A DNA stretch of 64,000 nt from Acholoe squamosa (Eukaryota > Annelida > Polychaeta > Phyllodocida > Polynoidae), in NCBI GenBank assembly GCA_949317995.1, contig OX439035.1, positions 77,336,394 through 77,400,393 on the forward strand, read 5' to 3'. Shown here one piece after another: positions 37,801-46,154 of the stretch (positions are counted from its first letter, which is position 1; each line of letters starts with the position of its first letter). The notes beneath the pieces are model-generated. The model saw only the letters and a program-made list of their open reading frames with translations, was not told the origin of the DNA and made no database searches. The position numbers and the translations under genes are program-made.

Positions 37801-40800
37801 TTCTGCATGGACAGGGTACCTGTTGGGTAAACCTTAAATAGATTTTTAAAAGAAAACGGTTGATTAAGCTCTGTTGATGAGCCATGTTTAGCTAGAGATA
37901 TATGTATCTTCTCCCATAATGGAATAAATGGTTCCCACAGGTCAGGGACTGTCAGGGAATAAGTGATCAGGGAATTTCGTGAAATTTTATCATAACAATA
38001 ATTATTGATCTGGGAAATGCGATCCGAGACTCTTGGGAGAACCATGCATAATAACGAATTGGTAAAAAATAAATCGATAACAAGAATTCAGATAATAGGC
38101 TGAGAAAAGCTTTAGAATATACTTTTTATTAACATCCTCCATAGAAACAACTAGAGTACACCCAGCTGTAGTGCGTCCGAACATACCCCAAACACAGGTA
38201 TCGGTAAGATTGTAATGAGCCACATCGCTCACATGCAGAAACAACTAGTTCTCAATTTCCTTAATTGCTTCTACATTCAAATTACACTTGATTTTTCTTC
38301 GAATTTAGATTGCATGGCTCAAATTTGCAACAAAAAGGGGGATAATACGAATTAAGTCGATGTCACGAACCTCCCATTAACTTGGTTACAGGATATAAGT
38401 CTATTGGTCGTTCTTAAGCATAGGCGACACTAGTAAGGCGACACAGCCCCGCCCACCCCTTGCCACGCCATGGCCTTGCTTATCAATTGTAGTTTATCCC
38501 GGACAGATAGGCGCGTGTGTTCAGTCTCTAAAGAGACTGGACACACGCGATAGATGTCAAGGTTTTATTTCAAACACATTTAAGCAATGCTCAATGTAAT
38601 ATTTTACCGTTCGGTCTTCGACTCTTGATTTCACATCAATTACACATCATTGATACTGATACATTTAATTTATGGGAGATGTTATCCATTTTAGCAACTT
38701 GCCGAACTCTTCGAAGATAACGAATTGATGGGACATTTGGGTCACAGCTCTCGCCGATTGTCAATTATTCAGAAAGTAGAGGGATAAGAGGATTGAGGGG
38801 TTGGGATGGGAGGAAAGAGAATTGTTGGCGAAGGGTCGAGGATCGACAGGGTGTCAAGGGCAAAATTATTGACCGTAAGAAGGACCATCTCCATTTGGAA
38901 CCCCAACCCCATCTTCTAGACCCTGTGCTAATGTTACTTTCTTTTCTATTGGGCCACATTTATGAATGATGTTAATATTGCCACAATGGTACCAGCCATT
39001 GGCGGCAGAGCCACCCAACATTTTTTTCAAGTTGAACTTCCTATAGATTACAGTGACAATTACCAAAGTTTATACATGTACTTCTCGTCTCCCACACTAT
39101 TTTGGCTGGCCCACCACTGCTGCACTATCTTTTGTTTTTGAATTCCAGATCCAAGGTGATGGGTTGGGGGTGAGGAAAACAGGATTCCAGGTGTATTTAT
39201 GTGGCATTTCAAATGGCTCTCGGTTAAACACACCCATGGCCCCAACCCACCAATAACCGTGTCAAATACACTCTACAGATGTCTCCGTCCCTCCAACGTA
39301 TATGTTTATTGCAGTGTGTGTATGTGGTAACCCTTGAAATCCTAGGGACTAATTATGTTCTGCATCTGAGGGCATTGTCATGAACATTAATTAACTGCAG
39401 GTCTGTAATGGATGCAAGTCATTTCACTGAAACACAGTATGCCTCCTAACGCAACACACAATTAGGACTAGCAATTCTTGTCTGTAGTCCCTCCACTCAT
39501 GGTATGACTATCATAGAGTAGCCTGTAGTGGCCACAGAGTTCATTTGGCCTCATCGGTGAGACGCTGGTGTATTCAGTAAATTTAAATTCACACACTTCC
39601 ACCTAGAAGGCAGATTACTAGAGATTAATCCTGCCCAAAGCCATGTAGAAATGTGGCAGTATCCCGGCACTCACTCTCCTTTGATGGAGCAATTCCCACA
39701 GTCTTGGCAGGTCTCAGTTTCTGTCCACGGAACCATTTCCATTTTAGCTTCCGGAATTCCCAGATTGCACAGATTGGAGCCGTGTCACTTGTCTGCTGCT
39801 GTCATTACCTATGATGCCTTAACCCTTTAGGGGTGGCCTGGTGCCTGCAACGCCTCATGCTCATTTATCGCCATTCCAACACTTTTGAAGTTTATCAATA
39901 CTTAGAGCCGACACGATGCATAGACACAGTTAAATGTTGCATATATAAATTTGTATGCATCATGTCGATAAACGCGTATATATTGTAGTGCAGTAAGAAA
40001 CATCTGAATTGATACTTCGCATATAAGTGCCAACTTGAGAGAAATTTATAACTATAAGGTTCACCTGGGGCTTGAATTTAAGTACCCCGGTAATTTAGTA
40101 CTGTCCTATATTATAACCTCGCGTATAAGGCGCATCCTTAAGTTAATGCACACTTCCTCGCATATAAGCCACGCATTACAGTATATAGTAAGAAGTGCCA
40201 GAATCGGAATCTCCTCCTCGAGATGTCTCTGCCATTCTGCCCCATAATCCCGAACAGTACATGTCCCCCTGGCACTCTAGTGTTATTGCGATTGCTGGTA
40301 TGTTCTAAAGCACCTATAGCTTGTCTGCAAGTTTGTCCCATGACACTTAGTTTTACAATGAAACCGTTGCATAAAGCACGTTTATCATATTTGTATGACT
40401 ATCATACAGCAGCATCTGGATTATGCAGATATCGGTGGTTTCACATGGATTGATATTGCTCGATGTTCCTCGCAGAAAATAGCCCTTTCCACTGTGACTG
40501 CACTAAGAATTTGTGGCTATATCGTCGTTCATATGTACTACTTCTATGGAACATCCCTGAATAGAGGGTCTTAAATATCTCCAATGAAAAAAAAAGGAAA
40601 AATCTCTCAAAGCAATAAAAATAGGAGTCCGTAAAAGCACCAGACTGCAGTGAGAAATCATAGCTACAGATGGGCAAGCCTAGCATAAGGTGGCTTCTTA
40701 AATACATGCGGTCATAAGAATCTTAATAGAAATAAAGAGGATACAGATAGATCAAAGAATCTTTACCTAGCGGTCCTTCCTCCAGGGAATCTTTACAGAC

Positions 40801-43800
40801 TTATTTTACCAGCATATAGAGGATGAGTCTTTCCCTGAAAACTGTTCCCTAGAAATCCCAACCTGACGGTATATACAGCGGACCAAGTTCTTAGGTACCG
40901 ATACTGTATACCGCTATGTGTGGACGTACCTAGCCAAGTACATTTGCAAGTCTGATTGGCTGACGTCCTACTCTCATGGGAAAGGACATAACAGGTGTGG
41001 TCTCCGAATTTATATAGATGTCCATCATTAATACCTTGTTATAAAGAGGGGAGGGTGGTGATAAGTAAGGCATTTTCCACCGTATTAGCCATGGAAGTTG
41101 CTAAATAGTACTGACGTGTAGGCCAAGAAGAAGAAATGTTGAAATAAGATACTGTTAGATGCTTACCTGTTTGTCCTAAATAATAACACGTATCAATTTA
41201 TCCTCACATATTAGGTGTACGTGCAGACTATTTATAGGGACACATGTCACTCTCTGTCATGAGCCTTCAGGTATAAAATGGACATACATCTTCTCATGTC
41301 CGTGCGAAAAAAAGGCTATGTACATATAGATAGATTGAGCACATATAGTCATATGGATGAGCAGGTGAAGCCCCAAAACTGCATGTACATACCCTAGTCG
41401 ATGTACGTCCTGTAATACCAAGCAGTAATGCCAATTCATGGAGGAATAGGTGGCCGGGTCTAAGGAGGGCCTCGGTCCCACCTGTGTATCTGCACAGCCC
41501 AGTAGGGCCTCCTCCAGGGTGGCAAAGGAAGAGCAGGTTGGCAGTCAGGTATTAAGTCCCACAGGGTTACGTGTTGGGGCTCCTTTACATTCCTCACTTG
41601 TAACTGTGGCTTCTACACATGTGTATAGGGTATCCCCTCCCAATACCTCCTCCAGGCGTCTCCTGGTACTAGGACTTTCACTTCAGACCTGGTGGGTCCA
41701 CCACACCACCTACATCCCCTGCAGCCTCCTCCAGTGGCTCCATACGCGCCAGTCTAGCAGCAGTAACGTTTAACAAATGGTTATATGGAACCTCCAGGTG
41801 CTGGTCTGGAGGCGGTGCCCACCCCGCCCCCAGGACGCCCTCCCTCCTCTTCTCTCCTCAGAACCGCCCCCGCGTCTTCAGCTCACAACCTGGACACATC
41901 CAGGAGTTATACCCTCAATGACAGTCCTATCTTTTTGGTATTTTCTGGTGTTTTAAAGATGATGTTTCCTCCTTTTTCTATGGTAGAGCTAGCAATATGT
42001 GACCTTTCTTTGGTTTCCCAGTAACACGATCTTGAACATAAAGTTTACACCGTACACGTTCAGTTAGCTCCGGTTTCACGTGCCTTTTCTGTTTTTGACG
42101 ATTTGATCCTGTCGGATTTTTTACTCCTTTAGATCGAATGCACATGTTTACCTAATGAAATGCACATTTACCGGTCTAAACTGAAGAGTCACTTGGTTCG
42201 TTGAAATGGAACATTTATCTCCTATTACGTTGAAATTGATACATAGAGTGGTTAATCACCACAAAATTGTGGTCATCGAACAACAATATACCAGAATATA
42301 ACGATCATAAGTTTTAAAGGGAAGCTTGTCAATATGGAGATAGAATTGAAAAAAGACAACTTTATATACAATGTAATATTAATCATTACAAGCAAACGCT
42401 ATATTCGGCACACACCTAACTACCGTGATATCCCGCGTATAAGGGAGAGGATCCTATAAGGGCACCTGGCACTCAATTTGGACCAGTTTATCACTTATCT
42501 AATGTACATTTTCCTCGCTTATAAGGTGCTCCTAACCAGAGCTTCGTCCACACGTATAAGACGTGGCTTATACGTGAGGTGTTAAGATAAGTCCCAATAT
42601 CGTCGCCCTAGTGCAAGAAGGTTGTAGCTGACACTGAAGTACTGCAGTTACAACGGTATTGCACAAGGCAACGATATACTCAGAGATGCCACTTTTCCTG
42701 GTTTACCAGGAATTCCTGGTTTTGATTTCAAGATTTCTGTATCAAATTATGTAAATTTCCTGGGAAAATATATCAAAAGTCCAGTTTTTTTGGGTTTTTT
42801 TGTCGGCTAGTGAGTGGCATCTCTGTATACTGATGCAAAGAGGAATTATTAGATACATGTGCTATTATTCAATGGATTGAGCATCACCACTATAGATTAG
42901 AACTGACCTGCATGCGCCACAAGAGGGTGCCACACTCGGCGGCTCATGGGAGGGTCCAGTTTATCTGCCCTGTCCACGCTACCCTGATGGCCACAGGAGA
43001 GGCCTATCCACATACCAGATAAAGAGGTTAATGAATCTCCTCCTTTGTTTGATTAGAAATCTCCTATGCCTGACCACGCTTCTGAGACTAGACTGTAGAC
43101 CGTGATTTCGCTTTAGCTTCCCCCCTCCCCAATTGAAGTTAGTCCAATGAATGTTCTATTTTTTTTATATTTATTTATTTTGAACAAAGAAGAAAAAACG
43201 AGATAACCGTCAATTTAGGACATTTTTAGACAGTATTTCAGAAACATAATATTAGTGACTGGCTTGTTCTGTGGGTTGTGTATTTCATACAGGAGCAGAT
43301 GGAGTTGCTCTGAGTGAATGACATAATGAGAGCACATAGCATAGAGTAAATAGCAAAATGTTCTTTATGGTTAATGAAAACCTGCATTACATTCACTCTG
43401 GTGTCATATTTGTAAAATTGGCTCGTGTTGGTACAAATCTTGGCAGAGGGCCCCCTGACAGATCCAGGGCTCTAGGGTGAATGTTCCAACCCAGAATGAC
43501 GTGTCATTTTCTTATTGGCAACGATACTTTTTTTGTGTACATGTGTTGTGATGTATACATGTACAAACTACCCGTTAGGGGTGAATGCCCATCTTTCAAT
43601 CTCAGCTTCATTATTAGAATTTGAGTACCAGGTATATAATTATGCACATCTTAGCTTTAAGGAGAGCTGGAAGCCACATAATTGCTTTGCCCTCTGGAAC
43701 ACACAGGTTGGAAAATAGGGGTTATCTCTATTCTAATGTGCAATCTTTTCTTTCGTTTTAGGCTCCAAACTTAGCAAGGTGAAGGACGTGCTAGTGACTG

Positions 43801-45658
43801 GGTGCGAGTCATCCAAGGTGTGCAACCTTCCCAAGGGACAAAACGTTACCTTCACAGTAGATTTCATTACAAGTAAGTAGCCCATTACACAATCTTATAA
43901 TCTTTTGATGTCGTGAACTCTGTAAGAGCCGTTTATACATTATTCAGAGATGACACTTTTCCTGGTTTACCAGGAATTCCTGGTTTTGATTCCAAGGTTT
44001 CTGTATTAAAATATGTAAAATTCCTGGGAAAATGTGTCTAAAAGTCCAGTTTTCCTGGTTTTTGTCCGCCAGTGAGTGGCATCTCTGATTATTGTATCTT
44101 ATAAAACGGCGAGCAGTGCTGTGCTGTAGAAGTGACCTTGTGTGCATCATAAGAGTACAGGGCACATCTGAGCAAGGTCACAGTAGCTGTATACAAATCG
44201 AAGGCCATTGATTGGTCTAGGCACATCTTGACTGGGTGCTTAACTGGCCCGGCGCTTATATGAGACAGGCGCTCATTTGCATACTGTTTTTAGTGGTTAA
44301 GATCAATTTCAGTACCCCTAGACCCCTGGCGTTTACGGATATTTTAGACCCCGGCGCTTTGACGGGCCATTACGGTATAAGTCGATCATGCCGGGCCTGC
44401 TGAGTGTATCAATCTAGTCTGTTACTCACAGGCTCGATGGAATAAACCTGTGGGTGGAGAAAGAGTGAGGTAGTTAGAACACATATACCCTCCCTCTCCG
44501 ACCACAGGCTTCCATATACCCTGTGCTGTTACTGGTAAGGGAAAGTAATCTCACCTGGACCTGGTGTGTGCGGCTGGTCAAAACTCTGCGTCAGGAATCT
44601 ATCCGAAACGCTCCTGTTGTCGGCCTATGTATTTCAACACCAAAACATTGTTTATTATTAAACGGCAAATACGCTTATGGTTATTTCATGGTTTCTCCTA
44701 AGGAAATGCTCTGGGCATCATAAATGATAAAATGTTATTGATTATGAACACCTATTTGTAGCACATATTTGAGTTCGACCTCTTTTGAATAATTGACTCC
44801 CCTCGTGATGCCTCCATAATGCTGTTGATGCCTCCAGGTTGTCTTGGTCAGTCACGATGCCGCCGTGGCAAGTTAACCACCAGGGTTGCATCATGACAAG
44901 AAATTTTGCATTCAAGCAGTACTCTACCCATGGTGATTTCAATAATGGGCTACAAAAATTGTTAGTGAATGTTTGTATGTTTTGTAAAACTTTGCAGATG
45001 CTGATGCACAGAAGGCCAAGTCCGTGGTTCATGGTATCATTGACCGGATCCCCCTGCCTTTCCCTATCCCCAAGTCTGATGCCTGCACTGACCCAGACTC
45101 CGGTATTCAATGTCCACTGAAAAAGGCCAAGAGCTATTCCTTCCATCCCTACATCTACGTCAGCCGCAGCTACCCCAAGGTACGTCATGTGTGACAGAAC
45201 CATGGAGTCCTGTGACTTATGATTAAAGTATGCAATAGAGGGTGGGAAATAGATACAATTAGAAAATGATTTGATACCTAAGGAAGTACTCTGCTGTGAG
45301 TAGGCATCATGCGTTTTCCTATTTTTCAGCATTTTATCCCATTTTCCAAGGACATGGGGAATATTTTTTCTGATTTCGATTGGTATAGGTATATGTATGT
45401 GTCCTACTAGTGTAACGTCAAAATATTTAGTAGTAAAATATATTCTTCGTAGTAACCCTGTAGTAATAATCTATATGTATTTACCATCTGTTCCAGGTGA
45501 AGGTTATTGTCAAGTGGGAGCTGCAGAACGAGAGTGGAGATGATATTTTCTGTGTAATGGTGGCTGCTCAGGTCACTGATGCCAAAAAAGTTAAGAACCA
45601 GAACAGGACAAAACCCAAGTACAGCAACAAGACTCCCAAACTCTTCCAACTTCTTTAA
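19868..45658 (+). CDS. NPC2: NPC2-like secreted ML-domain lipid-binding protein 1
   Basis: NPC2 family proteins are small secreted or lysosomal beta-sandwich proteins that carry cholesterol or other lipids; related ML proteins (MD-2) bind lipopolysaccharide. Exons: 19868-19943, 43762-43872, 44998-45179, 45497-45658 (phases 1, 1, 0; 176 residues), all GT-AG. A signal peptide (MKNFIAFFVLAFCVASCNA) is followed by six cysteines in the family pattern: KDCGS, GCESSKVC, ACTDPDSGIQC and DIFCVMV. VVHGIIDRIPLPFPI is the usual central segment. Sequons are NVT, NES, NRT and NKT. The C-terminus runs about 25 residues past the usual end as a Lys/Asn-rich tail. Intron 1 is about 23.8 kb and contains a minus-strand gene, so pairing exon 1 with exons 2-4 is the weakest link; reading frame and family logic support it. 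A possible AATAAA lies at 46248-46253, in an A-rich run. Confidence 0.88.
20516..20801. mobile_element. Harbinger-like MITE with TAA duplication
   Basis: The left end GGGAGTGGTTATATTTATCA and right end TGATAAATAATGACCACTCC plus C are inverted and flanked by TAA (20513-20515 and 20802-20804). The body is G-rich on the left and C-rich on the right. It is the same family as 16700-16998, and lies in NPC2-like intron 1. Confidence 0.65.
20802..24666. other. Intron 1 of NPC2-like gene 1, left part
   Basis: I see no convincing exon. The stretch contains a decayed CGCGTATAAG-family fragment near 21254-21345, a CAGTGGCGGAT word at about 22713 that resembles a transposon end, and a fragment of the TAACTGGAAAC family near 23470-23520. 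Any downstream exons of the minus-strand gene at 24667-27117 would lie here, but I could not identify one. Confidence 0.5.
24667..27117 (-). CDS. Large disordered protein with repeated basic/aromatic motifs (CRACD-like?)
   Basis: An uninterrupted 816-codon frame from ATG at 27117 (A at -3). The frame stays open upstream for about 19 codons to a TAG, so an acceptor there and an earlier start are possible. The protein is Ser/Pro/Gly/Asp-rich and largely disordered. Visible motifs: SPKSPK repeats (about 28-40); KRRFSIFNVFKSKK (about 44-57); SPEPSPEPSPKP; NKRHSLFNLFMPRKKARE (about 117-134); an acidic DEELDSYLG then SHDDIL (about 141-165); SVPNLL (about 363); SVDDLL (about 440); HKRLFSRFIKKR (about 559-570); TRDDIL (about 580); GLRKLSAILERGFW near the C-terminus. 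A basic-aromatic patch, acidic stretch and SHDxI motif recall the N-terminus of CRACD (KIAA1211, DUF4592), an actin-capping regulator. This resemblance is from memory and tentative. ACA|GTGAGT at about 24711 could be a donor, so the C-terminus may continue elsewhere. It is GC-richer than its surroundings and antisense inside the NPC2-like intron. Confidence 0.75.
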   Translation of the reverse strand: MSEDLPDDLSDGSWSGIGHVEERTHPPKSPKSSKSPKSPKATNKRRFSIFNVFKSKKSPQALSMDVHDAGDEEEGVFVRSRGGVAGGKGYSGLGDRVSKSADHSPEPSPEPSPKPANKRHSLFNLFMPRKKARERSSSIWHDEELDSYLGSREDDRRASHDDILMSVGSKPSPQLHQTGHGGLRDQESKINHGTSLLDEPDIRPTSYKSGDFCEHLLDGSPPGQTYPGAIPLIPDTKERHDSAPSNTGEEEGGESGAGGGDQLSGRDDRVTIVITPSSSGDLSVTSASASTTTLHGGGKVGGRDTPVTIPEVVGTTSAGEITDNKDKAKEGGLGDKRVQQKTRPRPPPLTLLQMATRPSLSSSVPNLLNKSSPTMTYNRHDDVHGPITQPLGVAPSGGITPDDRGRAVVVGSQDCLPSTVWYDNTHPQRIQHFKKRASSSVDDLLSHVTVTETPPQTPPPEGSASSGSGSSRSASPTKLSPRSAATIMALRRPRAHSDVTAAQAISPLLPRDDGTAAGSDDWAFAYDDLRLASFQSDRTLGGGSQGKVSPKVPNSPLTHKRLFSRFIKKRPSNQPDKTEVTRDDILTNPFLLLPSLENVQNKPPVDDSSDRHKKHSPGTHGPRRKNSASSPGKDGGIVSPLFRRRRAATDAALDSPDVSDGGLVSCPRSPDSPNSPTSPGRTRHANSEQAGLLSPPQPQFGRKRAGSLPNALLAVDFSILTQKVVSGSDQGEETDDLEALPGSGSGKQDKRGLRKLSAILERGFWGEDGDESSDHGRANPKVKDVKAKVKSKPRGSQDFGTTVSISHFTLRKKYSP
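28727..28970 (+). repeat. Two-copy tandem duplication, 122-bp offset
   Basis: ATATTTCCTTCTATTAACCC begins at 28727 and again at 28849. Both copies continue through AGTGAGGGT, TTGCTGAATAAACAAAAAA and a GAGAGGGCA then GGCCTCCCTAC segment. Identity is roughly 85%. Confidence 0.8.
30541..30610 (+). repeat. Tandem CTAGCTCGCTCACTAATTTA units
   Basis: Two to three copies of a 26-bp unit (TCGCTCACTAATTTACACTA), then CTCACTCACTCA. A short tandem array next to the pogo-like element. Confidence 0.7.
30616..31078. mobile_element. Pogo/Tigger-like MITE, TA target
   Basis: Left end CAGTAAAATTCCGTTATTAC, right end GTAATGGAATTTTACTG, flanked by TA (30614-30615 and 31079-31080). CAG termini with TA duplications are the pogo/Tigger pattern. 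TTCGTTGTAA or TTCGTTATAA words repeat near both ends. An internal direct repeat of about 60 bp (GTTGTAGAAGCCCTATCACA at about 30738 and 30812) shows a local duplication. No transposase is present. Confidence 0.7.
31441..31614. mobile_element. CAGGGATGTAAG MITE with 6-bp duplication
   Basis: Left end CAGGGATGTAAG, right end CTTACATCCCTG. Both sides are flanked by CCTTTT, a 6-bp target duplication. The inside has paired TTTCCTGATTT-type words. Its ends resemble those of the CAGAGATGCC family at 42681, 43945 and 46012, which also makes 6-bp duplications. Confidence 0.7.
31917..32270. mobile_element. TTTCCAGTTAC inverted-repeat element
   Basis: The left end GTTTCCAGTTACCCGACCGA and right end GTAACTGGAAACA are inverted, each followed inward by CCGACCCTAG-type sequence. 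Fragments of the family appear near 17325-17365, 23470-23520 and 49385-49435. No target duplication could be set with confidence. Confidence 0.5.
34138..34269. mobile_element. CAGGGATGAAAG MITE, older copy
   Basis: Left end CAGGGATGAAAGTC, right end GACTTACATCACCG. The flanks CATGAA and CATTAA match at five of six positions, consistent with a decayed 6-bp duplication. A further partial left end occurs at about 1020. Confidence 0.5.
35086..36740. repeat. Tandem duplication, copy 1 (1,655 bp)
   Basis: This block is followed without a gap by a second copy at 36741-38395, offset exactly 1,655 bp. By eye they differ at roughly 25-30 positions (about 98% identity), with most change in the first 90 bp. 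Both copies keep two minus-strand frames of 91 and 80 codons (36115-36390 and 36347-36589 here). I do not recognise either product, and their overlap in different frames argues against real coding. The shared junction sequence is TAA. Confidence 0.92.
36741..38395. repeat. Tandem duplication, copy 2 (1,655 bp)
   Basis: Second copy of the 35086-36740 block, starting at AATGCACCGAGTTTC and ending at GGTTACAGGATAT. The corresponding minus-strand frames are 37770-38045 and 38002-38244, with only a few residue changes. Beyond 38398 the sequence is unrelated. Confidence 0.92.
38512..38549. repeat. 38-bp near-perfect palindrome
   Basis: CGCGTGTGTTCAGTCTCT, then AA, then AGAGACTGGACACACGCG. The 18-bp arms pair at 17 positions around a 2-bp centre. 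It lies about 115 bp beyond the tandem duplication. It could be a cruciform-forming relic, a hairpin transposon end or a two-sided protein site; no family is recognised. Confidence 0.85.
38550..43761. other. Intron 1 of NPC2-like gene 1, right part
   Basis: No exon is supported. The stretch contains decayed CGCGTATAAG-family pieces (40105-40185 and 42423-42585), one CAGAGATGCC MITE (42681-42825), and a locally GC-richer segment at about 41450-41900 with repeated CTCCTCCAGG words. Open frames there change frame often and show no domain. Confidence 0.5.
42681..42825. mobile_element. CAGAGATGCC MITE, copy 1, 6-bp duplication
   Basis: Left end CAGAGATGCCACTTTTCCTG, right end GAGTGGCATCTCTG. Flanks are TATACT (42675-42680) and TATACT (42826-42831). 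The 145-bp body has GGTTTACCAGGAATTCCTGG, which itself can fold. It has no coding capacity. Confidence 0.8.
43945..44087. mobile_element. CAGAGATGAC MITE, copy 2, 6-bp duplication
   Basis: Same family as 42681-42825, 143 bp. Flanked by ATTATT at 43939-43944 and 44088-44093. It lies in intron 2 of NPC2-like gene 1, about 70 bp after exon 2. Confidence 0.8.
44241..44377. mobile_element. Small GGCCCGGCGC inverted-repeat element
   Basis: Left end TAACTGGCCCGGCGCTTATA, and right end CGGCGCTTTGACGGGCCATT followed by ACGGTA. The arms pair over about 15 bp. It lies in intron 2 of NPC2-like gene 1. Its ACGGTA terminus recalls the CGCGTATAAG family, but the relationship is uncertain. Confidence 0.4.
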
Positions 45659-46011
45659 ACTTATTTAAGGATGCTCATGGTTGATTTATAATAGATTAGG
45701 AATTAATTAAGTTCTTGGACAACATTTTTATGTTTTTGTCCTGATTTTGGTCAATGTCCAGAAAATAATATGTATGACAGTATATTTCTGCTTCATATGA
45801 AAAAAATCATTTTCACACCACTGTAAAAGATCTGTTTGCATTTGAAATAATCATTTTGTAATTGCATATACAGGTTTCATATTTTCTGTTGTATATGGCA
45901 AGTATTTTTGTATGTATAAAGTTAATGCTCTAACAATCCCATGCAATACAGAACTACATCGCTAATGTTGAACACCAAATCTAAACCACGGCAAACAGGC
46001 ATTGTAGTAAT

Positions 46012-46154
46012 CAGTGATGCCACTTTTCCTGGTTTACCAGGAATTCCTGGTTTTCATTCTAAGATTCCTGCATTAAATTATATTAAATTCATGGGAAAAT
46101 GTGTCCAAAAGTCCAGTTTTCCTGGTTTTTGTCGGTCAGTGAGTGGCATCTCTG
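46012..46154. mobile_element. CAGTGATGCC MITE, copy 3, 6-bp duplication
   Basis: Left end CAGTGATGCCACTTTTCCTG, right end GAGTGGCATCTCTG. Flanked by AGTAAT at 46006-46011 and 46155-46160. It is about 350 bp past the stop of NPC2-like gene 1. A decayed partial relative is visible at about 51961-52032. Confidence 0.8.

Noticed and set aside
41450-42024. GC-richer segment with 107- and 79-codon frames and, on the minus strand, recurring LEEA/LEEV words
   Set aside because: The frames do not join, break frequently, and have no flanking splice pattern I trust; at most a degraded relic.
44742-45332. 196-codon minus-strand open frame
   Set aside because: It overlaps exon 3 of the NPC2-like gene antisense; the plus-strand frame has splice sites, family cysteines and homology, while this one has none.
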